DNA of 64,000 nucleotides from Ornithodoros turicata (Eukaryota; Arthropoda; Arachnida; Ixodida; Argasidae). Position 1 is the first letter of the stretch. Each line of letters starts with the position of its first letter. The notes under the pieces are model-generated. The model was given only the letters and a program-made list of their open reading frames with translations. It was not told the origin of the DNA and did not search any database. Shown here piece by piece: positions 21,726 through 33,867 of the stretch. The translations under genes were made by a program, and so were the position numbers. Where the stretch lies: contig NC_088208.1 of NCBI RefSeq assembly GCF_037126465.1, positions 38,912,685 through 38,976,684 of the forward strand, read 5' to 3'.

Positions 21726-22471
21726 TTGAAGTTGGCGCTCGATTCGGCAGTTGAGAGCACGACACCACCGGCTTCGGTGAACTCGCCCGATCTGGAACAT
21801 CAAGATTCCACAAAGGGCATCAGCAAGATATCCCTCAAAGAGAAATTTTATCGCGGAAGAGCCATAGACAGCACAAGGGCTTCAAAAAGGAGCAAGTCCA
21901 CGAAGAGCAAGGAGGCCTTAGAAGATCTACCTGAACCATCTAACAAGTCAGATGAACATTCAGTGCCATCGCCTGAGAAGGACCTAGAATTAACACCTCG
22001 GACTAGGACTCTTTCTGAACAAATTGATGCCTTGAACGTGACGCGACAGGAAGTCGAGCAGACCAAGACTGAGAGCAGGCGAAGAGGGACCAGCAAAATA
22101 AAGCGAAGGAGCCAAGCGAACGAGAAAGCTGATCGAAGAAGGGACATGCAGAGCACGGCATCGCTAAAAAGGAAGAGCAAAGAGAACTTAGAAGATTTAC
22201 CTGAACCATCTAACAAGTCAGATGAACCCGCACTTTCAATGTCATCTGCTCACGAAGTGGCGGCTGAAGACCAGAAGACGAAGACCCTTTCGGAGCCCTC
22301 GAAGCAGACAGATGCCTTGAACCAGCCGCCGCTTCCAGCACCCCTTCTGGAACAGACCGTTACTAAGAACAGAGCACGCGACGAACGCGAACCAGCGACG
22401 GTGACAGTACCCGAAGTAAAAAAGACACGACAGAGCTATGTGCAGGAAAAAAACAGCTATCAAGCAAGGCA
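21726..22471 (+). CDS. charged N-terminal exon, probably of the downstream M13 gene
   Basis: 249 open codons, rich in Lys, Glu, Ser and Arg, with an internal duplication of LEDLPEPSNKSDE (about residues 61-73 and 153-165). It has no hydrophobic segment. It ends at an excellent GTAAGT donor, 121 bp before an acceptor TATTTTCAG that opens the transmembrane exon. It would be the cytoplasmic tail of a type II membrane peptidase. The splice phase is off by one base, like other breaks in this locus. Function of the tail unknown. Confidence 0.5.
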
Positions 22472-22592
22472 GTAAGTTGTGGCGTTCTTTCACTTCCACG
22501 CATTATTTCAGCTTTAAACACTCACAAATTTTTTTAAAGCCCGTTTACGGAACTACACCCGAAACATACAGCAATCGTTGAACTATTTTCAG

Positions 22593-24690
22593 ACCCTCCC
22601 AAAAGTGCTTCACCCGCGCGGGCTGTATTGGCAGGCGCTGTCCTCGTCTTCCTCATCTCTGCCGCCATCATCGCCGTATTGTGGATCTATGACTATTACA
22701 AGAAGTTGGAGAAGCGAAAGTTGATCGAATGCAGGACAATCGCATGCAAACAAATCCAACGTGAAATTGAAGGTCTCCTGCACAAGAATGTTCACCCGTG
22801 CGACGACCTGTACGGATACGTATGCGATAAGTGGATAGGAAAACCCCACAGGGATCTGAGGGGGTTTATACAGGACGTACTGGATGTCGACAGTCATACG
22901 CCCGTAACTGCCCTCTCAGCTCCTGAGGCAAGAAATCCCGACAGATTAGGATTGCACGTAATGCGGAAATTGTTCGATGTATGCAAAGATTACATGATAA
23001 GAGGCAAAGAGACATTCAGTGCTGCTGTTGGACAAGTCATTGACATACTCAAACTTAATATGATTCTCAATAAGGAGGTAGACCTACTGGTGTTCCTTCT
23101 GGAACCGTCATTGACGAGAAATATGCACTCCGTTTTCGTGGTTAGATTTAGTCGTCTCGGGAAATTTCAGATACCATGCACTTTGACCTCGGATACTCCA
23201 TTCATGCAAAGATGCTTGAGCTCCTGACTGACAGTCCTGCAGATATCAGCTCCGACAGTCCGCTCGGGGAGATAATTACGACAATGACATCACAATTTTT
23301 GAACGATTCCACAGTGCGGTCTGAAATCGCTCCAGACACCATACGGGATCTAGATGCCGAGGTTCACAAGCTGCTGTTTGCAGAAGCTTCAGTGGAACCG
23401 TTAACATTGGGGGACTTACTTACTCGTATGGTAGCACGCCATATTATGCAGGACATTATGGGTGTCATCAACATGAACGCCCCACCTGGCTTCAAAGTGG
23501 ACCTCAGCAGCAGCGTTCGTATCACAGGATTTAACTCGCTCAGAGATATACGTCTGCTGCTCACAAATCAATCTGCTGGAATGAGAAAGATTTACCACGC
23601 CATCAACCTCGCGTCCGATCTCCTCCGGTTCACGGCCTACAAGGACTTAGCCATTGCACACCCGACACTTGTTCCTTTCATGTGCTTTCGTGCAACTGGA
23701 ATTGCCCTTACCAACACCTTGCAGCTTGTGGTAACCCGACTGGCCGGACATCCAAAGAGCGGAAGAGCAGCACAGGAGTTCAAGGTGCATCAGAGACATG
23801 GTCCTGGGCGAAACAGTCTTCCAGAAGTTTGATGCCATCCTCGATAAACGTGGTAAAAAGAAACTGGAAACTACAGATTTAGTTACCTTTGACGGATCAG
23901 AAATAGAAAACCTCGACAAATACACAGACTATACGTCGTGGAAGTTGGAAGGGGAACACCTGTTCGAGGTCTTTGTCGCAGCTGGAGAAAAAGAAAGACA
24001 ACTGCTGAGCAAGACCTTGTCCATAAACAGGAACATCAAGGAGGGCGAGAGCCAGTTACGAAGGGAACTAAAGTATTACAGGGCGGGGGAATTCATAGCG
24101 ATAACCACTTCGTTTCAAAATCCACCACTTTTCTACTACAAGAACATGGCTGAGATTCCGCAGTATATCAACGTGGCAACACTGGGCGCTTTGATCGCGA
24201 AGGAGATGGTACATATCTTGGTCTTGCCATTTCACTCCAATAGAGCGACCAAAAGGCTTCACCAGTCTCTGACCTGCGTGAAGAAAGTTGCCTCAGCGCA
24301 CGGAATAGACTTGAATACAATCACAGGGTTAGGCCTCTGGCATACCGATGTCGTCCTGTGGTACTACGGGTTTCGCATGGTTTACGAGGGACTGCAGCGT
24401 ACAGTGATCGAAATGGGTGAGTCCACAACTGCATGGGGGAGTCTGGAAGGAAACTCAGCGCTACGTTTTCATCTGATTCTGTATGCTCTCGTGCACGTCG
24501 AGAGAAGACAATTCATCTGAGCCCCCGAAGACTTTCAGTGAGCGCTGCCTGGTTCCTCTTTTGAGTAATCCAGACTTCGCCGCCCGTTTTCATTGCAATG
24601 GAAGAAATGGCTTCAAAAGTGATCCTTGTGTGTCTCGCATTGGAAAAGTGATCCAGCGACGACATGATCCGGGACTATATACGATATGAA
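22593..24690 (+). pseudogene. M13 (neprilysin/ECE-like) peptidase homologue, catalytically dead and frameshifted
   Basis: Order: a transmembrane segment (LAGAVLVFLISAAIIAVLWI), the cysteine-bearing start PCDDLYGYVCDKWIG of the M13 ectodomain, a long helical region, the catalytic-domain stretch, and a C-terminal block LLSNPDFAARFHCNG with DPCVSRIG, like the family's conserved end. The family cleaves peptides at the cell surface using HExxH plus a downstream Glu. Here that site reads AKEMVH (24200-24214), with lysine for the first zinc histidine, and the ENIAD-type motif is not recognisable. The frame changes near 23190, near 23780 (one extra base before TGCATCAGAGACATGG) and near 24490. Either a pseudogene or an inactive paralogue with assembly indels. 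The ectodomain has no introns. Confidence 0.75.
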
Positions 24691-25721
24691 ACGTCGCAAA
24701 GGATTCCGGAGATAGTGTAGACATATTGTGCCTAAGTGTATATTTGAGCAGTCTATATACCAGCAGCCATATATTGTCGCAATGGTAGTCTATCAATTAT
24801 ATTTCGTTATACGGTGTTGACTGTTGCTTTGAATAACTCTCCAAGCTGTCTGCAGTTTATGTACTGCGTCGGTGCATGGTTTCAAGGGGTCATCGGCTAT
24901 TATGTGCTGCTGTCGAAGAAATCTGTCCATATTAGAATGGGTACGAACTGTGCAAGAGACTCGGTGGGAGAGCGTCACCCTATTTGGCGAATCTGACACC
25001 TTCCTGAGGGGGGCTCGGTTTCAAAAGGTACTTCTGGTCATCAGCTATTCTGTGCTGCTATCGAAGTACACTAACCTGCATAAGTATACCGCTGGTGCAG
25101 TGCATGTGCTGCGGCTGTTGCTGACCACACGTCGCTGCAAACGTCACCGTACGCCCGATCGTAAAAATGGCGGGGCCCATGATCGGCAGCCAACCAGCAG
25201 TTTGTAAGCAACGCCATCTCTGAATCCGTCGTTTTATCCGATATGCTTGAAATGCAACACATAGGCTTTCAAATGCGGGTTCGTGCTGCTGCAATTCACA
25301 ACGAGCACGGGTACTACGAGTAATTTACGAAAAAGACAGAGTGGAGTTCAACCTGGGCCCTCCTGATTACGAGTCGGACGGGACAGACAGGTCATACACA
25401 TGTGTTTGTCCTTAGATGGAGCTCGCCACGGCTCGTTTCCCTAACTCTTCTCAAAGGGTACTACGACTCACGCTCACTCAACCGATGTGACGCACTGAGC
25501 ATTCGCAGGAACAAACCGCAATGCTGAGTACGAAACACCGGGTAGCCTCCTATATAGTTGTCATAGCTCGCCCACTTTGTGAGGAGCGCAGTGGGGTATC
25601 TAGAGCTACCTGCGCCCATGGCAACATGGTTAACATGATGTCCTTGGGGATGCGTTTTCGTGTGGTCCGCACTAGGTTTCACACTACAACCTCTCTAATG
25701 GCGGGTGCTTTAGATCATTTA

Positions 25722-25759
25722 TGAATGTGCCAGGTTGAGTGCCCGACCTGGCACATTCA
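25722..25759. other. perfect 14-bp-stem hairpin
   Basis: TGAATGTGCCAGGT, a 10-nt loop, then the exact complement ACCTGGCACATTCA. Could be a tiny foldback element or a structured RNA; no evidence for either. Confidence 0.5.
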
Positions 25760-26059
25760 CACACGACCACATAATGGCGCCCCTGTTCACCTGGCGCCCA
25801 TGGCACCTGTCCACACCTGCCACACCCTAGATACGCCACTGGAGGAGCGTCCTGTGCACGAAGCACCGGGCGCTTTCCCCCAGAAGGTAATAAGGAACAA
25901 CATCCCATACAGCTCTATCTTACAATATTAGATGGCGTCCTCTCTTACGGAAGGCCTCCGAGACTTTGGTCGACGATCTCAAGTGGACACGATAATAACC
26001 GTTTGTATTGCGAGCGCATCTTGTAGGCTGCAGGCGCCAGTAGCTCTGCTCACGTTTCC

Positions 26060-26109
26060 ATGTCGGATATGCCAAAAACATCGGTGAAGAGAACCATGAG
26101 CAGCGCAGA
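26060..26109 (+). CDS. possible short first exon
   Basis: ATG followed by SDMPKTSVKRTMSSA, with donor GTGAGT directly after. No downstream exon found. Weak. Confidence 0.15.
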
Positions 26110-26562
26110 GTGAGTTGCAGGAATATCGTCCTTTTTAGCCGTCAGTACAAGTACGTGAATCAACAGGTATCCCGTTCAGAGAGTCAGGGTTTTGCGCGGG
26201 GTTGTGTAACACGCGTATACGCTGGCAGGTGTCGTGTGTTATATAAAATGTATGGATATTCGGAAATATTGAAGGGTGCCGGGAGATCTTCGAGGGCGGA
26301 GTGCTGGGAAATTCCTTCAAGCTAGAGGGTATTCCTACTGTTATTGAATGAAAGGGCAGTGAAGAGGACGGGGTTATAATTAGTAATTACGTCACATTCA
26401 CTGATTATATCCGCAACAGAAATCTGAAAAAAAAAAAAAAAGTATGGATGCTGGTTTTGCAGAGTACTTATACGCGCCGGCCAGGCAGACATCATCTCGA
26501 AGAGACTATATTACTACTAGATGACTAGGTAATTACCTAAAATTCATTCATTCACTCTTTAA

Positions 26563-26585
26563 TTTTTTTTTTTTTTTTTTTTTTT
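26563..26585. repeat. poly(T) tract
   Basis: 23 consecutive T, possibly the tail of a minus-strand retroposon that I cannot otherwise identify. Confidence 0.85.
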
Positions 26586-27334
26586 GTCGTGAAAAGTTGA
26601 AACGTACGTGAAATATCAACCGCTGAATTTTGCTATGTAAATGACCCGAAACCGCGCACCCCAGGAAATTTTCCGCGCACTATTTCATATTTTGAAAGCT
26701 AATTCCATTTGAAGAACGCGGTGCGCGCCACGTGTGCACAAGAACGTGACATGTTTCTCGGCACACAGCTAGCCGGTTACAGTAATATGGTGTTCATTTT
26801 TTATTCAGGTGGTGGTGGTGGTGATAGGGCTTGCCGTTGTCGGTCATTTTTTATTCATTTAGAACAGTGGTATCGTGCCAACCAATTACGAATAATAACC
26901 ACCATGCGTAGATAGATACAAATATGGGAGTCCCATAGTTAAACGGAAACGCAAGGCATCTTCTCGGCAACGCAAAACTGTATTGCGGAGAAGTTCGCTT
27001 TAGGGCATGCTCGTTAATGAATTCATAATCTACCTATGTAGAGCGTTTCTGGGGAAGCTATTTACAAACAGGACACAAATAGAACAAAAACCTGCACTTT
27101 CTGGTTCCTGCAACATCAAAGGTATAATAACGATGTATTCAGCGGAACGGGCGCATACGAGTAAGGAGTAATGATGTCATCGACAGCACGTGACGTAAGA
27201 AGGCCAATACCGTTCTTAGCATACACGGAATCTCACTTTGAGGTCTCAGAGAAACTATGTGCACGAAGAGAGAGAGAGAGAGAAAAGGCTCTACCTCTCC
27301 ACTAGAAGACAGCAGAAGGAAGTGGGGATGACGG

Positions 27335-27520
27335 GGTTAGTCGCCTCCTGGGCCGGCTTGAAGGGCAACAATGCCTACATGCGCCTGGAAAATATGCAGG
27401 AAACTCAAATGAAAACCTCAGACAGCGCTGTGGGTGGTAGGATTCGAACACACCACCACCACCCGGTCTTTAACACGATAAAACTACCACCAGGGGTCGC
27501 TGATCGTAGTCCACCTAGTG
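27335..27520 (-). mobile_element. tRNA-derived SINE, minus orientation
   Basis: CTCCTGGGCCGGCTTGAAGG tail, AAACCTCAGACAGCGCTG, then the reverse B box GTAGGATTCGAACAC. Diverged. Confidence 0.6.
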
Positions 27521-28042
27521 CTTTGTGCAAGAGCGCTCGTCCTTGGACTTCGTTTTTTGCTGTCACACGACATTCTCGTGTTTGCAAAAATGCAAAAACA
27601 GTGTTCGCAGAAACCACATCTGCCATGCTCACACAGGGTGGTATTTCCTTTCGTTTACATAAATCCCTCTCTCCTTACCCTTCACCCGTATAATAACGCG
27701 GCATATATCGCCAGCAGGAAGTCGCTGATATCGCGCGCGAGAAGCGTTGGAATGCCATCCCCTGGAAACGGAGACGACACCGTGCAGAGCTCATCTCCAA
27801 TTCACACGGATAAGTACTACGTCGACCACAAGCCGTCTATTTAGCTCTAACCCACGTCGTCCGTCACTCGTGATCTCGCGAGACGAGCTACAGGACAGAT
27901 ATCGAGTTCGCAGTGTGAGAGCAATGGCCACGGCACAGCGGGACATCGCTCGTTATAGCCGACGTGCGGGCTAGCAGACGACAATCATTTGCAGACGTCA
28001 GGGTTGCAGAAGACAAGTGTTAGCATACGCAGCGCACGGATT

Positions 28043-28107
28043 ATGAACAACGGTATGGTGCCCAAGGACGTGATACACAGGCTGTTTGCGAAAACTAGGA
28101 CCCTAGA
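28043..28107 (+). CDS. possible first coding exon
   Basis: ATG opening MNNGMVPKDVIHRLFAKTRT and LE, followed exactly by a consensus GTAAGT donor at 28108 and a T-rich stretch. No downstream partner exon was recognised, and the protein fragment matches no family I know. Confidence 0.25.
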
Positions 28108-28109
28108 GT

Positions 28110-29060
28110 AAGTACTTTTTTTTCCCCACTCATATACGAGGTACAACGAATTCTCGAGTTTTGATTCGAGGTAAGGTTGCAGGCAAAAGATCTGCGCTCC
28201 TGATGCGGGTCAGGTAAAACGATCTCGCCGTCGCGTGAACAACCCAGACGGTAGGGTTCAACGTTAACTTGAGCTGAGACTGACATCCTGACATTGATCA
28301 TCAGGCATGGCTTGTTCTCCGATGTCACATTTACTCGTCCAACCGAACAGAACTTGGCCGTACCGTATCAAGTGGACGAATCGGAACTACGTGAACTTCG
28401 TTTTGATCCAATCATTCAAATCTAGTTACTCAGGTGCGGACAGATAGTATTCGTAGTTAGTCACAGTCAGTAATCGTGCAAAAATGTGTTGTCTTAGCAG
28501 TTCAGATAATTATCACCAATATTTTCTAATAGTTTCTCGCATATACTGGTTGTCATTTAGGGGCATTTTTACGGAAATTTTCATCAAAATAGCGAGCGCT
28601 TTGATAGAATCAGATTCGAATCCCACTCGGGTGTACATTTTCATCGATTCTTCTTTCGACGATGCACGTAGTTTTTGCGCGATCAATTACCAATTTCGTA
28701 TATTTAAGTTCGCTTTGCAGATACTTTTTCCCAAGGTACTATATATCATCATCTACCCACAATGACAGTGACGAAACGATTTTTTCTTTATCGTGTCATG
28801 TCATATGAGATTATGATGAGATGACAAGTACAATGGTGGTGTTCGCTAAACTGAGCATAGTCAATTATCGCAATTAACTACAAAGTATCACGCAGCGATT
28901 CAATTCTTTTCACAAAATTTCCCCTTGCCATCGCACGTTTTGGTTGGGATGTGCGGTCCGAAAACATGAAGGTAAAATAGAGCCTTTTTTTTGCGTGCTG
29001 GCACCGAGAAGCACCCATGCCTGCAAACAGTGATGTACGAGCGTGGGCAAATGGAGACAG
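28110..29060. other. no gene recognised
   Basis: AT-rich from about 28480. Only short chance frames; no inverted-repeat element found. Confidence 0.45.
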
Positions 29061-29061
29061 T

Positions 29062-29245
29062 ATAGACGTCCTGGGCCGACTTCAGAGACATTTTTTGCAC
29101 GACTGCCGCAAAAAGCCAGGGAAAACGTTACACGGTACAATCGGTGGAGGGATTCGACCCTGCCACCTCGCGGTTCTTATCGTTACAACGACACACGACC
29201 AGCAGCTGCTGTAATCCACCTTTCCACGGCGCCAGTTTTTTAGAC
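29062..29245 (-). mobile_element. tRNA-derived SINE, minus orientation
   Basis: GTCCTGGGCCGACTTCAGAG tail, CCAGGGAAAACG, and reverse B box GGATTCGACCC. Confidence 0.65.
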
Positions 29246-29591
29246 AAATAAACATATCGTACATTATGGTTTGCTTCTTTAATTTCGCTTTGACTGTGGC
29301 TGTACGAACAAGCGTGGACTGATGACAGCGGGAAGGTTTGGAAGAGTAGCAAGCCGGCTTGATCAGGCTAACCTCTCTCTGACTGCCCATAATGAAACCA
29401 AAGTGGTTAGTAGTGGCCCCGGGCAGACTTCAATGAGAATTGTGAGCTGCCTGGAAAGTTCGTTTTGTGTTTCCGTTTTTCTTTTTTTTAAATTCAGTGT
29501 TAGCGCCACGAAGCAACGGCCGCTGTGAGCGGGGTACTGACGGTGACAGATGGAGAGAGGGCAGCAGAAAGGATTTGGGACAGAGAGATTA

Positions 29592-29755
29592 GTATGCGTA
29601 CTGGGTCGACTTCAGGAGGAACTAAGCGGCATTCGTCTGGAAAGCCCGCCAGAGAATACAGGGAAAACCTGAGACACCACAGCCGGGAGTCGAACCCGCG
29701 TCGCCTCCCAATCTCGACGTCGCATGCGATCATCCTAACCGCACTGGTGACATTA
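29592..29755 (-). mobile_element. tRNA-derived SINE, minus orientation
   Basis: CTGGGTCGACTTCAGGAGGA, GGGAAAACCTGAGACACCAC, reverse B box GGGAGTCGAACCCGC and a head ending ATCATCCTAACCGC (reverse of GCGGTTAGGATGAT, as in the 17815 copy). Confidence 0.7.
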
Positions 29756-30891
29756 TTGTGTGATTAAATAAATCGAATGTCATATACTGACCAGTATTAC
29801 AACGTGAAGTAGCTTATTTTCAATCATTTTCGTATAAACACGTGCGCGGGGCAGATGGAGCAACGCTTCGGTGATGGTCTCTCAACTGCATGCTCCATCC
29901 ATCACCACTAAAAGGGACAATATTCTCGTGCGTGCCTCTTTTTTATGGGTGGGAAAGAGCGTAGAGCTTCCATGCGACGCAATGCATCCCGTCCACATAA
30001 TCTGGTGCAGCCGAGCGTATCAAGTTATTTCACTTTTCTGGAGCCATCCTATATCACGGCCTTGGCAATGTATCCGTCGCGGGGAAGTTTTCACTGCGAC
30101 GACAGCAGGAGACCACTTTTGGACTCGATATTCTGGTGAGCCATATGTATCTCTCACTCAATGACACATTTCCAACAGATTGGTCCATAAGCTTATAACG
30201 ACGCGCCAACCGTTTATAGAACCATAAACTGTGTTGAAGGAAACGCAGCACGCCTCACGAACGTCCATCCTATATTGCCTATCTATCACCAGTGTGATGC
30301 CTAGTATTATTGTGATAGCGATAGGTTACGGGTTCGAGCTTGGCCGAGGACGCCATCAACCTAACGACATATAGTATACAATTTACGTCCGATCCTCTGT
30401 GTGTGGGACCTTAGAGGCGACGTTCGTTTAAGACAGAACCGTTTACCGAGTGAACGGCAGCCGATTCGACGGAGTTGTGACGCTATTATCATTGTCCCAC
30501 CAGCAATCGCAATCGACACTGCCATCCTGGCGGCGCATGTGCTGATGACGACATATTGTCAACTGGCACGAAAACAACCAGACGGTGATACATCAAACTA
30601 TATGCTAAATGGAAGCATTAAAGTATATGAATCAAACGTAATCGCTCGCGTATAATCCGCGGATTATACGTTTCCCGTTGCCATATTGCGTAACTCTACG
30701 ACGGTGCAGCTTTATCTGTCGAAGTGGGCGTATCCTCGGAGTCATCCTGCTACAGCCGAGCATAACCAAGCCTATTTCCACAGTGGCCCCAGGTGTGCTT
30801 GACGGTAATTGGCCTTTCATTCCACCAGCAAGAACCGTCTGGAATGGCATATGCCCCTTATGTCATGCCTCTCGGTTCCGACGTTGGTATA
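29756..30891. other. no gene recognised
   Basis: Contains a solitary B-box-like GGGTTCGAGCTTGGCC at about 30330, likely a SINE scrap. Otherwise no readable feature. Confidence 0.45.
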
Positions 30892-31214
30892 CCCTCTAAG
30901 AAAAAATGGTAGAATTTCCTACCCAAAGTTGCAGCAGGACAGTATACTTCTACCATTTTGTGCCAATCCACAGGAGACTTCTCCCCCGCGGGTATAAGGG
31001 GCGGCGTCCCTTTCCCTTCCTCCTCTCTCTCACGTTTGCTCTAAGAGGAAATGGTAGAATTTCCTACCCAAGCTGGTAGAACGACAGATTCTACTTTGTA
31101 GTTCGTTTCTACTCTCCATTTATACCCGAAAGGTAAAACTGGTTGGACTAGAAATGTGGTTGCAATGCAGCTCTACCGAAATGGGTAGAAAATCATACCT
31201 TTTTTTTTCTTATA
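30892..31214. mobile_element. CTCTAAGAAAA-ended MITE
   Basis: Begins CCCTCTAAGAAAAAATGG and closes with a T-rich CTTATAG end. An internal direct repeat of AAATGGTAGAATTTCCTACC starts at about 30903 and 31049, with a related inverted GAAATGGGTAGAAAAT at about 31178. Similar ends occur at 37118-37654. Right border uncertain because it abuts the next element. Confidence 0.5.
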
Positions 31215-31645
31215 GCGAATTCGGGTGGTCATTTCGTAGCAACACGGCCGAGCGCTCGGAAACTGCTAGGTCGGCGACCGAGCTGGATCACGTGACCGTT
31301 GCCACCCGAACATGATTGCTAGGAATCTAGCGGTTTTAGGTACTTTGATCACGCTAGGGGCGTCGCGGTCGCCAGTTCTGTCGTTTGCTAAAACACGTGA
31401 TTTCAACATGCAGGCCAATGAGGGCACTCGCCACCGTTGCAGTGCGGATGTGACGACACCGGATACAGTTGAGCAATCTGCTGCTCGACCGTTTTGAGAC
31501 CGGGCAAAAAAAGTGCTAGCTGGCAAATTCCGAGCGCTCGGAAAGCGCCACGCGAACATGCGAGATTGCTTCATTTTGTCCAAGCGAACATGACTGCTCG
31601 AGATCTGGGGGAAAAAGTTGCTACGAAATGACCACCCGAATTCGC
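31215..31645. mobile_element. MITE with GCGAATTCGGGTGG inverted ends
   Basis: 431 bp, with about 27 bp of perfect inverted repeat starting GCGAATTCGGGTGGTCATTT. The palindromic CGAGCGCTCGG occurs near both ends. No coding capacity; target duplication not resolved. Confidence 0.7.
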
Positions 31646-32767
31646 CATTAGAGTGTAGAAGACACTTAGTGCGCTTTTCCAGACCAATCCAAATTGGCAT
31701 CCAATCCAATCCAGTGGTAGAGTTGTATCTATACCACCTGGAATCTGCTGCAGAGGGACGAAAACTGGCACCCAGGGACCCAATCCACCAGCGAAAAACA
31801 ATGGCGTTCTAGTGGCAAAATCAGCGAATGTGCTCGGTGTTGCCTTGCCTCGCAAGATGCGAAAGTACTTCATAGTGCAAAGAAAACCTTGAGCTCGAGG
31901 CCTCGTAAAAGACGAACGTAAAAAAAAAGACGAACACGTAAAAGCCGCCATCCTCTCAGTTATCTCAGTCAGTACCTCATGGGAGTTCCGACCGAATACG
32001 AGGTTTCTCGGCGGAGCAAAAAAAAAGTGCGCTTCGCCGCAGAGCGAGCTGATCTGAAACGACTATATGAATCCGTCCCTCATCAACCATTAGCCCTTTC
32101 TGATCGTGTACAGCTCTTCAGAGATGTATGATGTCGATTCTGATGCGAACACCGCTTCACTAACTAGATACAAGATATAGAAATTCAATTGTACCGTGAG
32201 GGCGAGCCCTGTGATATACTGTCCTGTCACTGAAGAAAAAAAAAAAAGAAAGGAAGGAAAAGAAGAAAAAAACAAACGTGCAATAAATGTACACTTTCAG
32301 ACCCGTGTTTCAACGTCGTTATCCCGGTCATATCACAATAAGAACAAAAGGAGAGAAAAAGAAAATGAAAATAAATGTGCTATGAATGTACACTTTCAGA
32401 CCCCAGCTTCGACATTGTTATCCTGGATAATAACTTCGCCACAAACGTTTCACAACTGAAAATTTATCAATGGCTCGTATGGCCAATAGGAAGCTCATTG
32501 CAGAGACGAGTATCAAAAGACGTGATTGAGAAGATTAGGCGTGAATTAGGAGATTAGGCGTGAATGCAAACCAAAACCTTTCGTTTTGAAGCCCGATTTG
32601 TCTCCGCCGTGTTAGCTGCGGCTTCTCTGGCGGTGCGGCTTATGAGGGTCAGAAGCACTGCCACAAGTCCAAAGGAATCTGCCCTCAGTGTTATAGGCGT
32701 GAAATGACGGCACCTTAGATGCCTTTAAAGAAAAAAAAAAAAAAAACACACACACACACACAGCATA
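31646..32767. other. no gene recognised
   Basis: Includes two diverged copies of a TGTACACTTTCAGACCC block at about 32290 and 32390, purine-rich tracts at 32232-32270 and an A-rich/(CA)n tract at 32728-32761. Confidence 0.5.
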
Positions 32768-33233
32768 CCTGGGTAGTAATGTCATTACTGTAATGAAATT
32801 TCAGTAATTAATTACTTTTTCTGGCAATTTGTGATGTAATGCATTACTTTTGTAGTTATGTAATTTGTAATGTAATTTAATTACGCTTGGGCAGTAATTT
32901 TAATGACATATTACTCGTTACTTTTTAAAAAGGAATCGAGTGTGTGTTCTGTGTTGCCACTTGGCAGAAAAAGAGTTGCCGACTGGCGAGTTAAAAGAAT
33001 TCCAACGCCCACTACGAACGGTGACGCACTCAGAATAAAATATGTCTCGTTTTTACGACGTACTGTTGTCTGACACTGTATTTCCACATCCTCAATATCG
33101 TTACGATTAAACTCGCAGCAATGACTTTGTAATGTCGTTACTTTTTCGTAGTAATTGTAATATAATTTAATTAAATTCAAGTGGAGTAGTGAGTAATGTA
33201 ATTTAATTACATTTTAGAAGTAATTTACCCAGG
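32768..33233. mobile_element. MITE of GTAATTAC-rich type, copy 1
   Basis: 466 bp, TA flanks, ends CCTGGGTAGTAATGTC and AAGTAATTTACCCAGG, with dense GTAAT/ATTAC repeats in both arms. The related copy at 44286 is inverted. Confidence 0.7.
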
Positions 33234-33867
33234 TACGACACACACACACATGATAAAGCCGTGCGGAACGTTGACGTTACTTCAACGCGATTCATGGAAG
33301 TGGAAAGTCCGTTCATTGTTGATTCTTCCTGTTGTGTAAGCTCTTGACGTTCGTATACACACATACTTTGGTTATCTATGTACTCACGGAACATACTCTA
33401 CACCGTAATCTAGACAACGGGGAGAACAATGGTTATTTCTGCCCGAATTGGAATCCGTGTGCTGTCCCAGAAGAGAAAAGGAAAGTTTCGAGTGTTTTTG
33501 TATCGAGTAGCTGCATGCTTGGAGTAATCGGCAGACGTGTCACGAGACTGCCTTTGTGGTCTTCAGGGGGAGTGCTTTCATGGAGCATCTGTAAAAATAA
33601 AACACCATCGTGTTCGTGTGCAAGACGGACTAACGAGGGTTTTAAATCCAGAGTTTCGTAGGGTCAGCAACCCTATAGGTCCGTCCATATAGCTTTGGAG
33701 GTACCGTAAAGCAATAGAGGTGCAATCTCGGAATCGTTATTTATTCGATAGCAGCCCGAGCCCTCGTACCCTTGCGTCACAGTTTTCGTCCCAATTGCGC
33801 TCGTAGGTTTTCAGAAAATTAAAATTGAAAACTACGGGCAACACTGTGTCGAAGTGGTCATCAATAG
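33234..33867. other. no gene recognised
   Basis: Short (CA)n at 33238-33250. A 109-codon open frame on the plus strand at 33332 has no recognisable features. Confidence 0.4.

Larger units (their letters stand above)
24691..27334. other. no gene recognised
   Basis: Contains a diverged local duplication around 24880 and 25020 (GTGCTGCTGTCGAAG-type), a perfect hairpin at 25722-25759, a 23-nt poly(T) at 26563-26585, and AT-rich stretches. Only short chance frames are present. Confidence 0.5.

Noticed and set aside
27240..27300. GA-rich stretch as a possible promoter element
   Set aside because: A plain (GA)n microsatellite with no nearby start site or exon.
33332..33661. 109-codon open frame
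   Set aside because: No domain or homologous pattern; near simple repeats.
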